Of a stretch of 64,000 nucleotides of DNA, positions 42,240-51,690 are shown one piece after another; within the stretch, counting starts at the first letter, position 1, and every line of letters begins with the position of its first letter. A program made the translations under genes and the position numbers. The notes beneath the pieces are model-generated. The model saw only the letters and a list, made by a program, of their open reading frames with translations. It was not told the origin of the DNA and ran no database searches. The DNA lies in assembly GCA_910574285.1 (NCBI GenBank), contig CAJTAL010000006.1, positions 1 to 64,000 of the forward strand, given 5' to 3'. This DNA comes from Lachnospiraceae bacterium (GTDB taxonomy: Bacteria; Bacillota; Clostridia; Lachnospirales; Lachnospiraceae).

Positions 42240-43988
42240 TTACTTATCATTCAGTATATAGTTATGTATCAGTTCGAAGGGCGCCGGCCCGATATCCAGC
42301 ACGGCGGTGTGGAATCTTTTCTGGGAGAAATCATCTCCCCACTCTTTCAGCGCGTCTTTTTTCAATTCCAGAAATTCTACATATCCGATATAGTATTTCA
42401 GATAATTTGCCGGATCTGCAATAATTAATTCATAGATCGTCTCGATGGAGTCGGTATCGGTGATGCCATAGCTGCGGAAGAAGGAGATTGTTTCAAGCAG
42501 GGTCCATCCCTCATAGTGGATACCCATATCGGCAAGAGCATATAATCCGAGAATTACGGAGTTGTTCTTCTGCATGAGTGTAGCCTGTTCTTTGGAGAGA
42601 GGGGCGTAATAGTAGCTCATCATCTCGGTGTAGGTTGCCCAGCCCTCTGTGTATCCGCCGAAATTCAGAAGGTTACGTATAGGATCGGGATCTGTGCCTG
42701 CATAATAAGTCGTCTGATACAGATGTCCGGGATAGCCTTCATGAGCAAGGGTCGTGAATAACGACAAGTCGTCGGGCAGATGTCCCTGGTTAATGTAGAT
42801 TACATTCTCGGAGGAATTATCAATGGCAGGTATCATATAGAAAGCAGGACTTAGATAATCTTCCATGGACTTTTGCACATATTTGATCTGTGTGCTGACT
42901 TTCGGCGGATCAGGGAAATTGCTCTTTAGCCTGCCTTTCAGTTCCGCGAGGATGGATGCGGGATCACGGTCGGCCAGGATCGTACCCTGTGACTTGAAAA
43001 GGTCGGAAGAGACCGATGAGACGCCGGAAGAGGGCGTCAGGATCTTCTGCATGTCGGTCAGGTCGGCAATCATCTGCTGCTGTGTTAATTGCTGCAGTTC
43101 CGGGATTGTCCGGGAAGAGCCGGTCTCGGAAGCGGCAGTGAGTTCGTAATATTTCCGTCCGTCCGGCAGGTGACAGAGTCCGTTGGAGTTCTTCCCTGTA
43201 TCGCGCAGGGCGGACAGCCCGTCTTTCAACTCAGAATATGCCGGGAAAACATAGTCCTTGATATATGCGGAGTTTGTCTCAATGTAGGCGTTCTTCTCTT
43301 CTTCTGTCAGGTCTGTGGCGTCCAGACGTTCCCTGAAAGACGAGTACAGGTAATTCTGATCCGCCATGTCGATGAATGCCTGGCATTCCTGGATGATATC
43401 CTCTGCGGAGTATGCCGCCATAAAAAGTCCGGATTCGGATTTGGCGCGTTCGAATTCCAGGATAGAGTGAAAATATTCCGGAGTTTTGGTCAGGAGCTTT
43501 AGATAGGTCTCGATATCCGAACGGCTGTAGAACCGGTATTCTGAAAGGAGAACCGGAAGCTGTGCCTGGGCGCCGGTGAGGGGAGCCAGAGGTTCATCGT
43601 ACAGTGTATAAGGCGCGAGCTGTCTGGATGATTCGAGATAGCTCTCCAATATATCATAGGTCAGACGATTTTCTTTGGACAGGCGTCTGCGTTCGAAAGA
43701 ATGGAGCGCAGAGAGGGCATTCTCAGAAGCGGCGCAGACGGCGGCGGTGTCGGAAGTGTATGATCCGAAGGATATGGGCGTATGTTCGATTCCAAAAGAG
43801 GAGGGATTCTTGAGCGTATAATGAAGGGAGATTGTGCTTCCGGCAACTTCCTGGCAGAAGAGATGGTTCGTATAGGACTCAAACCGGCGGTTCTCATCTC
43901 CGTTAAAATGGTGCAGCAGCGCGGAAGACGCGAAGAGGACGGCAAAAAGCAGAGCCGTGATAATTACAGAACGTCTTTTTTGCATCAT
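42240..43988 (-). CDS. DUF885-family membrane-anchored peptidase-like protein
   Basis: A roughly 582-residue protein with an N-terminal membrane or signal helix (VIITALLFAVLFASSALL) and a DUF885 domain. The metal site is visible as LAHEGYPGHLYQ, with GGYTEGWATYTEMM after it. DUF885 proteins are related to zinc-dependent metallopeptidases; substrate unknown. ATG 43988 or 43985 is likely, with AAAGG about 12 bases upstream; a TTG at 44000 is also in frame. It diverges from the transglutaminase gene. Confidence 0.8.
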   Translation of the reverse strand: MMQKRRSVIITALLFAVLFASSALLHHFNGDENRRFESYTNHLFCQEVAGSTISLHYTLKNPSSFGIEHTPISFGSYTSDTAAVCAASENALSALHSFERRRLSKENRLTYDILESYLESSRQLAPYTLYDEPLAPLTGAQAQLPVLLSEYRFYSRSDIETYLKLLTKTPEYFHSILEFERAKSESGLFMAAYSAEDIIQECQAFIDMADQNYLYSSFRERLDATDLTEEEKNAYIETNSAYIKDYVFPAYSELKDGLSALRDTGKNSNGLCHLPDGRKYYELTAASETGSSRTIPELQQLTQQQMIADLTDMQKILTPSSGVSSVSSDLFKSQGTILADRDPASILAELKGRLKSNFPDPPKVSTQIKYVQKSMEDYLSPAFYMIPAIDNSSENVIYINQGHLPDDLSLFTTLAHEGYPGHLYQTTYYAGTDPDPIRNLLNFGGYTEGWATYTEMMSYYYAPLSKEQATLMQKNNSVILGLYALADMGIHYEGWTLLETISFFRSYGITDTDSIETIYELIIADPANYLKYYIGYVEFLELKKDALKEWGDDFSQKRFHTAVLDIGPAPFELIHNYILNDK

Positions 43989-44184
43989 GTTAAGAAACAA
44001 CCTTTGAAGTTTTTACATATATATATGCAGAGAAGCCGGAACAAATGCAAGGTATGAAAAGTAACGATATAAGAAAAAGATAATAAGAAAAAAATAAGAA
44101 AATTAATGACAGTTTCCTTTTTTTGTGTCTCTTTTTATGGTAATATAAAATATGATGCAAAAGTACAGATTGAGGAGTGTAGAT

Positions 44185-46308
44185 ATGGATAAAAGGAGAA
44201 GACGGCTGAGAGAGCTTCAGGCGGGGGCAGTGGTATTATTTTTGATCGGCAGTTCTATGAATGTGTCGCCGGAGCTGTCCTTTGCCAAAAATCCTGAGGA
44301 AGGCCCTGCAGTGACGGATGAGCTGAAATTCATCGAGGCAAAGGAAGCTGAAGATTATATAGGAGTACCCCTGCCGGAGGATGCTGAATATGCTGTTATC
44401 GTTGGGGACGAAGCCTTTTCGGATATCAAAGCCGGAGACGTTATTGATCTTGGGGACGGGTCCGTTCCTGATACCCTGGATGAAGCAGATACTGATATTC
44501 AGGATGATACAGATTCTGATGTTCCGGATGAAGCAGATTCCGATTATCAGGATGACATCGTTCCGGATATGGAAGGCGCCACAGACGCATTGGTGCAGGG
44601 ACTCCGGGAACGGCAGGAGACGATAGATCTGCATGAATACGGCATACCGTTAGAGAAGCTGGAAGCCTGGTTCCGGAGTGTGATTAACGAGAACCCGGAA
44701 CTGATATATGTAGGCGGCGTTGATTCATATTCCTCCTATAAGGCGCGTGACGGAATCATACAGGAAGTCATGCCGGTATATAACGGGTATACGGATGCGG
44801 AGGTTGAAGAATACAAAGAAGCGCTTGACCGGGCTTATGAAGAGGCGGTGCCCGATCCGGAGAATATGAGCCAGATGCAGATCGCCAGGGCATGCCATGA
44901 TTATCTGGCCCAGCACGTGTATTATGACTACACGTATGCAAAACGCAGCGCTTACGGCGCCCTTGTGGAGGAAACCGCAGTCTGTGAAGGCTACAGCCGG
45001 GCATACGGAGAGATGCTCCGGAAAGCAGGAATCGAATTTGATTACACCACCAGTGTTGATATGGCCCATATGTGGAATTATGTGAAGATCGACGATGAGT
45101 GGTATCATGTGGATGTAACATGGGACGATCCTACGGCGGAAGTGTCCGGAATGCAGGAAGAGTCTGTACAGGCAGATAAGATGGGGGCTGTTCTGCATAC
45201 ATATTTCCTGAACAGTGATGAGGCGATCGGAAAAGAAGAGCAGGACGGACAGTATCATCAGGGCTGGGAACCAGTCCGGGAGTGTACGTCTGCAAAGTAT
45301 GACGATGCGTATTGGCAGGATGAGGGCATATCGGCGATCTTTGTCATTGACGGGAAAGAGTATTATTTAAAATATACGGGAGCGGATGAAAACGGTCCGG
45401 TTCCGGTTGAACTGATCAGAAGAGAGGATGATACGGAGACCACGGTACTGACTTTCAGGGCCAGATGGGATACGGCGGACGGAAGTGGCTACTGGGACGG
45501 TCTCTACTCGAGTCTTTCTTATTACGGCGGTAAGCTGTACTTCAATGATGCAAAAAATATCTACAGCTATGATCCGGCTGCAGAATCTTCTGAAGCAGAG
45601 GTGATATATAGATATACCGGAGACGGAGATCTGTATGGTTCATTCATATATGATAATAAGATCATGATGACCGTGGCGGTAGATCCGAATGAGATAGGAG
45701 AAGTTGAGGAAGAAGAGCTTCCGGGCGCTGACACCGAGAAAAAAGAGCCTCAGGCGAAGTTCAGATTTGCCGCTTCAGCAGTGAACAAGACTTATGGGGA
45801 CGATGATTTTGCAGTGTCGGCCAAAGGCGCTGTAAATAAAGAAGAAGTGACTTACTACGTTGAGAATCCTCAGATCGCCTCGATAGATTCTAAGACGGGG
45901 AAGGTTCATATCAAGAAAGCGGGAGAGACTGAGATCATAGCGGTTGCGCCTGAGACGGAGGAGTATGCCCGGACGAAGATTTCCTGCACTTTAAAAGTGA
46001 AGAAGAAAGGGCTTGACTGGGCGGAGACTGACGAGCTCTATGCGGCGGACAAAGCAGACAACGAGACGGGAGATAAGAAGTTAACCGCAGAAGCAACTCT
46101 CTACGGGCGCCTGGATGTGACCGGTATCCTGAAGGACGACGATGCGGTATTCGACTGTACGGCGGATAAGCTTTCGGGTACTTATGTGAAGGTTACGCCG
46201 GGGGCGCAGAAGGTGAAGCTGGAATGGAGAGGCGAGCCGGTAACCCTTACGGAGCCGATGCAGGAAACTATGCGCTGCCTGAGACTTTGCCGACGGTCAA
46301 GGGCGTGA
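44185..46308 (+). pseudogene. Wall-anchored transglutaminase protein, 5' part (frameshifted)
   Basis: An exported protein with an N-terminal signal (AGAVVLFLIGSSMNVSPELSFA). It has an acidic Asp-rich stretch, then a transglutaminase-like domain with C267 (VCEGYSRAYGEMLRKAG), H295 (AHMWNYVKI) and D310 (VDVTWDD). An MBG/Big-like repeat follows (VNKTYGDDDFAV, VENPQIASIDSKTGKVHI). The frame ends early at 46306-46308. At about 46250 the reading continues in the -1 frame as TLTGADAGNYALP, the expected sequence, so one base appears to be lost. The start is ATG 44185, after GAGGAG. Confidence 0.8.
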
Positions 46309-46979
46309 TTACAGAGGTCTTCGTATCGGAGGAGATCATATCCGAAGGAGGCGGGTCATTCCGGCTGGAGATAGAGACGGGGATTACCGAAGTCCCGGAA
46401 TCTCTGAAGAATGATGACAGATGGAATACGATCTTGAAGATCAATAACGAAATGAAGAAAGAGCTGTCAGCAATCAAGAAGAGCATAAAGGATGAGAATA
46501 AAGTCGTCTATGATGTGAAACTGATGGTGAAAGACGGTGAAAGCTGGACGGAAGCGACGGCAGAGAACTTCCCGAAGGACGGGCTTACGGTGACGATCCC
46601 CTATCCGAAGGGAACAGAGAGGAAGAATCATAATTTTATAGCGGCGCATCTATTTACAGTTTCGATGAATGGCCGCGAGGCAGGAGAAGTGGAAAGGATA
46701 AAAGCTTCTGCCATAACGAAGACAGACGATGGAATTCAGTTCGTGCTGCATGGGCTTTCTCCGATTGCAGTGGGCTGGGAGAAGACAGAGGACGAGGAAA
46801 AGCCGGATACTGAAGCGCCTAAGAGCAGTGATTCGGATACCGGCAGCAAGAAATCCTCCGACTCTAAGTCTAAGACGCCGAAGACCGGCGATAATAACAA
46901 GGTGCCGATCTATATGATACTGATGCTGGTGAGCGCGGTTACTGCCGAAAGTATCCGAAAGTATAGACAGGACATATAA
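46252..46979 (+). pseudogene. Wall-anchored transglutaminase protein, 3' part (TPKTG anchor)
   Basis: This is the continuation of the gene at 44185 after the single-base frameshift. It holds the end of the MBG-like domain (GADAGNYALPETLPTVKGVI), a beta-rich module, and a cell-wall sorting signal: a Lys/Ser/Asp-rich spacer, TPKTGD, a hydrophobic helix (VPIYMILMLVSAVTA) and a charged tail. An ATG at 46224 opens this frame but has no ribosome binding site. C. difficile SrtB is known to use (S/P)PxTG; the class B sortase at 51691 is a good candidate partner. Confidence 0.75.
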
Positions 46980-47103
46980 TTGAGCGGGATATATGCGAAA
47001 AAATGATTGGAAATATCCATCTGTGACAGATATACTTAAGATTATAATAATCAGTACAAAGAGATTCAGAGAGTACATGAATCTAAGAAGGAGGTAATTA
47101 AGT

Positions 47104-47508
47104 ATGTCAATCACAGCGGAAACCGCGAAAGCACATGCCAATGACCCGGCTGTGTTATGTTGCAGGGCGGAAGGCGGTATTACCATCGAGGCGGCGAATC
47201 TGGAGGACCCGGCAATCTTTGATGAATTGGTTGATTCCGGGCTCTTGAATCTGGACGGATGCCTGACGATCGGACAGGTATTGGGGGCGAAGCTGACGAA
47301 GACGAGTGATTCCTTATGTCCGTTGACTGTGGATAATGTAGAGGGATTCAAAGAGGCTGCCGATGAGGAAGAAGAGGAGCCGGAAGCAGAAGAGGCAGCT
47401 TTGGCAGCCGAGGTGAATGTGCAGGGAGCCGTTACTACGGTTAAGAGCGGCAAAGTAGTCATCTCTATCAAAGAAGGGAAAGATATCTATCTGGAACTTC
47501 CTATATAA
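47104..47508 (+). CDS. Protein resembling the N-terminal part of D-proline reductase PrdA
   Basis: A 134-residue acidic protein. The first 75 residues (SITAETAKAHANDPAVLCCR, NLEDPAIFDELVDSGLLNL, IGQVLGAKLTKTSDSL) resemble, from memory, the start of the PrdA proprotein and of the PrdD/PrdE proteins. An acidic linker and a small C-terminal segment follow. There is no catalytic subunit, selenoprotein or other prd gene nearby, and the maturation Cys of PrdA is not obvious. AAGGAGG precedes the ATG. The family call is tentative. Confidence 0.5.
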   Translation: MSITAETAKAHANDPAVLCCRAEGGITIEAANLEDPAIFDELVDSGLLNLDGCLTIGQVLGAKLTKTSDSLCPLTVDNVEGFKEAADEEEEEPEAEEAALAAEVNVQGAVTTVKSGKVVISIKEGKDIYLELPI

Positions 47509-47520
47509 CGGTACAAGTAC

Positions 47521-47562
47521 ACAGGCAGAGGATGCGAATCAATCCTCTGCCTGTATTTTTTT
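47521..47562. terminator. Terminator between convergent genes
   Basis: ACAGGCAGAGGA (47521-47532) pairs perfectly with TCCTCTGCCTGT (47543-47554), followed by ATTTTTTT. It ends the PrdA-like gene; on the other strand it overlaps the end of the flavodoxin gene. Confidence 0.9.
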
Positions 47563-48063
47563 AAGCGTTTTTTCCGTAAAGACCTTGGAGTGTTCCAGGT
47601 CCAGGCTGTCCGGATGGGTTAAGGCTTCATCGAAGTTTCTGAGACATAAGCTGATTTGCAAAGCATTCCTGGCTGTCCGGATGGATTCATACTTTTGCCG
47701 TACTTTCTGCGGCATCTTGCCCTGGCAGATGAAAGCCCCCAGATATTCATTGTCGGATTCGATCCACACACTTACGCTGTGTTCGATGGAGCTGTAATAT
47801 GCGGGAGAATTTCCCATGCCGCAGGTGCCGAAAAGGGCAATCTGTTTGCCGCTCAGACCGCTCAGAAAATCGCTGACAAGCATACTGCATGAACCGCGGT
47901 GGACGCAGAAACCGATGAAATACACACGCGCTTCAGGAATGGTCTTATCTGTCGTAATATCAATCAGATCTTTTGAAGTTCCGGGAAGATGAGAGAAGAT
48001 CGTCGCGGCGATTTTCTTAGTATTGCCGGATTCGCTATGATATAAAACTAAGTATTCCAGCAT
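47539..48063 (-). CDS. Flavodoxin-like protein
   Basis: A 174-residue flavodoxin-fold protein. The FMN phosphate-binding loop is LYHSESGNTKKIA at the N-terminus, and IALFGTCGMGNSPAYYSS follows in the second loop. It likely carries electrons or acts with an unknown reductase. AGGAGG sits about ten bases before the ATG. Its last codons overlap the terminator at 47521-47562. Confidence 0.8.
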   Translation of the reverse strand: MLEYLVLYHSESGNTKKIAATIFSHLPGTSKDLIDITTDKTIPEARVYFIGFCVHRGSCSMLVSDFLSGLSGKQIALFGTCGMGNSPAYYSSIEHSVSVWIESDNEYLGAFICQGKMPQKVRQKYESIRTARNALQISLCLRNFDEALTHPDSLDLEHSKVFTEKTLKKIQAED

Positions 48064-48098
48064 AATCGTTCATTCCTCCTAATGCATGATAGACAGTA

Positions 48099-48806
48099 TC
48101 AGATATAACCCCCCGGCATACCGCCTCCGCCTGGCATGCCGCCGCAGCACATACCGGCGTTGCAGCACAGGTTGCATGCGATATTGGCGAGACAAAGTTT
48201 CATACACCAACTGCCGCCGCCGGTAAAGGTCGTCTGGTAAGGGCCTTGCTGCTGCCGATACCAACTGCCGCCGCTTTCCAGACGGTTCACGAGCAGTTGA
48301 TATTGGAAATTATCCGGTTCTATACGAAGGGCTTCCCTGGCATGCTGCAGGGATATGACATTATTGCCGGTCCCGGAGTTTGCAAGAGCGCTGAAGTAAT
48401 ACCAGCGGGCATTACGCTCCCGTATTCCGTTCAGAAGGTTCAGGGCTTCCCGGTAGTGACCGCTGTTGATGAAGTTAGCAGCGGCTTTCATGTGCAGATC
48501 TTCTTCGTTTTCCGAAGCGCCGGAATCTGCCTGACGGTACTGAGCGCTGAATCCGCGGAAGTTTCCGAAGCCGCCGAAGGACCCAAAGTCTTCGTATGAA
48601 CCGCCGGAAGCCTGGTCTTCCCGTTCCTGCATGATCTGCCGGTAAGCCTGCTGGACTTCTTTAAAATGTGCTTCTGCCTGATCTTTATTGGGATTATTGA
48701 TATTAGCGTCCGGATGATACTTCCGGCTCAGGTTACGGTATGCTTTCTTGATTTCTTCGTCTGATGCGTTCTGCTGTACGCCGAGAACGCTGTAGGGATC
48801 TCTCAT
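48099..48806 (-). CDS. J-domain (DnaJ-like) protein with Cys/Gly-rich tail
   Basis: The N-terminal J-domain (1-70) has the HPD motif in YHPDANI, needed to stimulate DnaK. A Gly/Phe-rich stretch ([11 protein letters not shown]) and TPR-like helices ([26 protein letters not shown]) follow. The tail is rich in Cys and Gly ([19 protein letters not shown]), possibly a metal site. It is not DnaJ itself: the canonical zinc fingers are absent. CAGGAG precedes the ATG. Confidence 0.8.
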   Translation of the reverse strand: MRDPYSVLGVQQNASDEEIKKAYRNLSRKYHPDANINNPNKDQAEAHFKEVQQAYRQIMQEREDQASGGSYEDFGSFGGFGNFRGFSAQYRQADSGASENEEDLHMKAAANFINSGHYREALNLLNGIRERNARWYYFSALANSGTGNNVISLQHAREALRIEPDNFQYQLLVNRLESGGSWYRQQQGPYQTTFTGGGSWCMKLCLANIACNLCCNAGMCCGGMPGGGGMPGGYI

Positions 48807-48903
48807 GACTATTCTCCTGAATTTTTTATAGTCCCGCGGACAGCGGACCAGGCGGGTATGTCTGCATGCACATTTGGCGAAATTATAAAGTTAACTTGAA
48901 AAC

Positions 48904-49737
48904 TTAATCCTGTCCGCTCCGCTGGTTCGTTACCTGGGTATACCGGCACCAGACGCCGGAATACAGGATATTGCGAAGAATATCGGCATGCAGGAGTATG
49001 GGCATCTTTTCAAATTCCCTTGAACATTCCGCCATCATGAGCGTCAGAAGCTGCCTGCAATGTTCGGCAAAGTCTTTATCGTTTTGGAAGGCATCTTTGA
49101 AAGGATTGTAATTTCCCGATCGGATATCGTCCTCAACATCTTCATAGGCGTCCATCAGGTAGATGAATTTACCCAGGAAGAATCCAATCTTTCGCAGGGA
49201 GGGTTCCCATTCATCCTGCCGGTATGCAAAAAGTTCCGCCATGATATTACCGAAGAGCCCTGCCATGACGTCGATATTCTGCTCGTCTTTCTGTTCCAGC
49301 AAGGATATCTTTTTAAGTTCTGCCGCGGTTTTCGCGATTTTTTGGGAGTATTTTCTGCGGATCTTTTTCATCCGGGAATGAAGCAGTCTGGCAGCGATAT
49401 AACTTTTCCGCCTGCCCTCGTCGTTCCAGTCGTCCCTGTACTTGTAGTAAGTCAGGATCAGATTAACGGCTGCGGCGTATTCAGTAAATTCATTCCTGTA
49501 AGCTATATGCTTCTTAAAGGGATGGGCGATACAGTGTACACTTTCTCTCTTCGTCTCAGGCTCGTACAGGCCGGTGAGGAGAATGATAAGGAATGTCATG
49601 TCATAGGACAAAGTCAGTTGTCCGCGGATGCCGCAGCATTCTCTTAAGCATTTGCACAGACCGCAGTAATAGGCATGATAGATATCGTAATCTTTGAACT
49701 TCATCTCCGCTTTGTTGATTGCTATATATCCAAACAT
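48904..49737 (-). CDS. DUF5685-like protein
   Basis: A 277-residue protein, predicted cytoplasmic and helical, with a Cys-rich N-terminus (YHAYYCGLCKCLRECCG) and a later HCIAHPFKKH segment that suggest metal binding. I place it in DUF5685 from memory; function unknown. It lies 13 bases downstream of the zinc-ribbon gene and is read in the same direction, so they form a unit. Followed by the J-domain gene. Confidence 0.6.
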   Translation of the reverse strand: MFGYIAINKAEMKFKDYDIYHAYYCGLCKCLRECCGIRGQLTLSYDMTFLIILLTGLYEPETKRESVHCIAHPFKKHIAYRNEFTEYAAAVNLILTYYKYRDDWNDEGRRKSYIAARLLHSRMKKIRRKYSQKIAKTAAELKKISLLEQKDEQNIDVMAGLFGNIMAELFAYRQDEWEPSLRKIGFFLGKFIYLMDAYEDVEDDIRSGNYNPFKDAFQNDKDFAEHCRQLLTLMMAECSREFEKMPILLHADILRNILYSGVWCRYTQVTNQRSGQD

Positions 49738-49750
49738 AGGCAGAACCCCG

Positions 49751-50146
49751 TCAGCTATTTTTTATAAATGTAGTATTGCATTTGGGGCAGCGGATCTCGA
49801 TCCTTCCTTTGCCTCTCGGAATGCGGATCTTCTGTCTGCAGGCAGGACACTTATAGATGTGATGTGTCCGGCGCTGGATCATGAGATTCTTCTCCCGGTA
49901 GAAAGCGCTGCGGAGCTTATATGTCTTGTTCAGATACCATTGATTTTCGGATGAACGTTTATAGACATTCCGGGAAAATATGCGAAAATAAGTATAGATG
50001 ATACATACCCAGGACAAAAGCGACAGCAGCAGGCTGTCGTTCCAGCCTGCAAGCAGCATGGCGGCGACGCCGGCAATAATAGTGAATTTACCCAGCGAAT
50101 CCATGCCGTAACGGCCGGACATAAATCGGACTAATTTTTCTTTCAC
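49751..50146 (-). CDS. Membrane protein with C-terminal zinc ribbon
   Basis: A 131-residue protein with one or two membrane helices (FTIIAGVAAMLLAGW, LLSLLSWVCIIYTYF) and a C-terminal zinc ribbon with two CxxC pairs (YKCPACRQKIRIPRGKG, IRCPKCNTTF). Function unknown. GTG 50146 is chosen as start, nine bases after AGGAGG; a TTG at 50155 is closer to the site. First gene of the minus-strand run. Confidence 0.65.
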   Translation of the reverse strand: MKEKLVRFMSGRYGMDSLGKFTIIAGVAAMLLAGWNDSLLLSLLSWVCIIYTYFRIFSRNVYKRSSENQWYLNKTYKLRSAFYREKNLMIQRRTHHIYKCPACRQKIRIPRGKGRIEIRCPKCNTTFIKNS

Positions 50147-50195
50147 GTATATCAACCTCCTGAAACACTATGTATAACACATGATACGCCGTCTA

Positions 50196-50222
50196 TAAGG
50201 AAAGTCAATAAATTGCCGATAA
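50196..50222 (+). promoter_or_regulatory. Candidate sigma-28 promoter upstream of the cysteine desulfidase-like gene
   Basis: TAAG (50196-50199), a 15-base spacer, and GCCGATAA (50215-50222) fit the sigma-28 form TAAA-N15-GCCGATAA with one mismatch. It points toward the gene at 50390, 168 bases on. A separate TATAAT at 50264-50269 could be a sigma-A -10. Confidence 0.4.
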
Positions 50223-50305
50223 AAAATATATAAAGTTTCCTTTATCAGGCGGTTGGTTCATGATATAATGAAATTCCGATAGAACATGTTTAGATAGAGA
50301 AGATA

Positions 50306-50365
50306 TAAGAAAGCAGATATTAAAAAAGCAGATATTAAGAAAGCAGATATTAAGAGAGCATATTT
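50306..50365 (+). repeat. 15-bp tandem repeats in the 5' region of the desulfidase-like gene
   Basis: Four units of TAAGAAAGCAGATAT lie at 50306-50320, 50321-50335 (one change), 50336-50350 and 50351-50365 (degenerate). They sit just before the ribosome binding site AGGAG and the start at 50390. The count could vary by slippage. Confidence 0.85.
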
Positions 50366-50389
50366 ATAGAAAGAACAGGAGTAAGATCT

Positions 50390-51664
50390 ATGAATGAATT
50401 GACCAGGTTGATCAGGGAAGATATGCGGCCTGCGCTCGGGGTTACGGAACCGGGAGCGATTGCGTATGCGGTGGCGAGCGCCAGGGAGCAGGTGCAGGGA
50501 GAGATAAGGAAAGTGCATGTGGCGCTGAATTCGGGCATGTATAAGAATGCGTATACTTGCGGAATTCCAAATTCGTCGAGATATGGAAGCCTCTATGCGG
50601 CGGCTCTTGGAGCCGTGGCGGCAGATGCAGGGAAGGGGCTTCAGTCCCTTGCGGATATTACGGAGGAGGACGATGCGAAGGCGGCGGAGATGGCAGACGC
50701 AGGACTTGTAGAAGTGGTTCTGGACCATATTGGTTCTGAGATTACCATAGACGCCAGGGTAGAGACAGGACAGGATAGCTGCACTGTACGGATCCGTGAC
50801 AGTCATACACATATTGTTTCCATAGAGAAGAACGGGATGCAGATATATAAGGAAGAGGCGGGCGCCGGGCAGAATGAGTCAGAAGGAGCAGTGATCCATC
50901 GGTATTCTCTGGATGAGATATGGAAGTATGTAACGGAAGTGCCTGAGGAAGAGATTGGTTTTATCCGGGAGGCATTTTCAATGAATATGGACTTGCTGGA
51001 GGAAGGACTGGCTTCCGGCAGGACAGTGATTGCAGGCCGTCTGCTGCAGGAGAACGGCGGGAAGATGATATCGGAGGATCCGCTTAAGACGGCGCAGCTT
51101 CTTTGTAACGGCGCAATCGAGGCGAGGGTACTGGGATTCGGAAAGCCGGCGATGAGCATCACAGGCAGCGGAGCCCATGGAATTATAGCGACGATGCCGT
51201 TATATGCGTGGTATCGGGTGAATCAGGTGGAGCTTAAGGAGGAAGATCTGCTGAGGGCAACGGCCCTCAGTTATCTGATTACGATGTATATCAAGGAATA
51301 TTCGGGTAAGCTGTCCGCATTCTGCGGATGCGGGATTGCGGCGGGAACCGGCATGGCATGCGCTTTGGCATATATGCGGGGGGCGGATGAGCCGGTGATT
51401 GACGCCGTGATACGGAATATGGCGAGCAGCCTTACCGGTATGATCTGCGACGGCGGGAACCACGGGTGCGCGATGAAGGGAATCGTCGCCGTGGACGCCG
51501 CGTTCAGGGCGGCAGATCTGGCCCTGGGAGGTATCGGCATCGAAAGTATCCACGGGATTAACGGAAGGACGCCGGAAGACACCATGAAATACATGGGGAT
51601 GATTGCGTCTCCGGGGATGACAGGGACTGAGAAAACGATCGTAGAGATTATGGAGCAGAAATAA
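50390..51664 (+). CDS. L-cysteine desulfidase-like protein (UPF0597/CyuA family)
   Basis: The 424-residue protein belongs to the UPF0597 family (serine-dehydratase-alpha-like), which includes the iron-sulfur L-cysteine desulfidase releasing sulfide, ammonia and pyruvate. The conserved Cys residues for a [4Fe-4S] cluster are visible in AFCGCGIAAGTGMACALAY and TGMICDGGNHGCAMKG; substrate loops NSGMYKNAYTCGIPN and ITGSGAHGIIATMP also fit. AGGAG precedes the ATG. L-serine deamination is an alternative activity. Confidence 0.75.
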   Translation: MNELTRLIREDMRPALGVTEPGAIAYAVASAREQVQGEIRKVHVALNSGMYKNAYTCGIPNSSRYGSLYAAALGAVAADAGKGLQSLADITEEDDAKAAEMADAGLVEVVLDHIGSEITIDARVETGQDSCTVRIRDSHTHIVSIEKNGMQIYKEEAGAGQNESEGAVIHRYSLDEIWKYVTEVPEEEIGFIREAFSMNMDLLEEGLASGRTVIAGRLLQENGGKMISEDPLKTAQLLCNGAIEARVLGFGKPAMSITGSGAHGIIATMPLYAWYRVNQVELKEEDLLRATALSYLITMYIKEYSGKLSAFCGCGIAAGTGMACALAYMRGADEPVIDAVIRNMASSLTGMICDGGNHGCAMKGIVAVDAAFRAADLALGGIGIESIHGINGRTPEDTMKYMGMIASPGMTGTEKTIVEIMEQK

Positions 51665-51690
51665 CTCTTAGAGGTATAGAGGTGCAGGTT

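Noticed and set aside
43089-43502. Plus-strand open frame inside the DUF885 gene
   Set aside because: It lies opposite a clearly coding gene and has no ribosome binding site.
46224-46308. Programmed -1 frameshifting in the transglutaminase gene
   Set aside because: No X-XXY-YYZ slippery site or downstream pseudoknot was visible near 46250; loss of one base explains it more simply.
50306-50365. A CRISPR array
   Set aside because: The units are 15 bp, directly adjacent with no spacers, and no cas genes are near.
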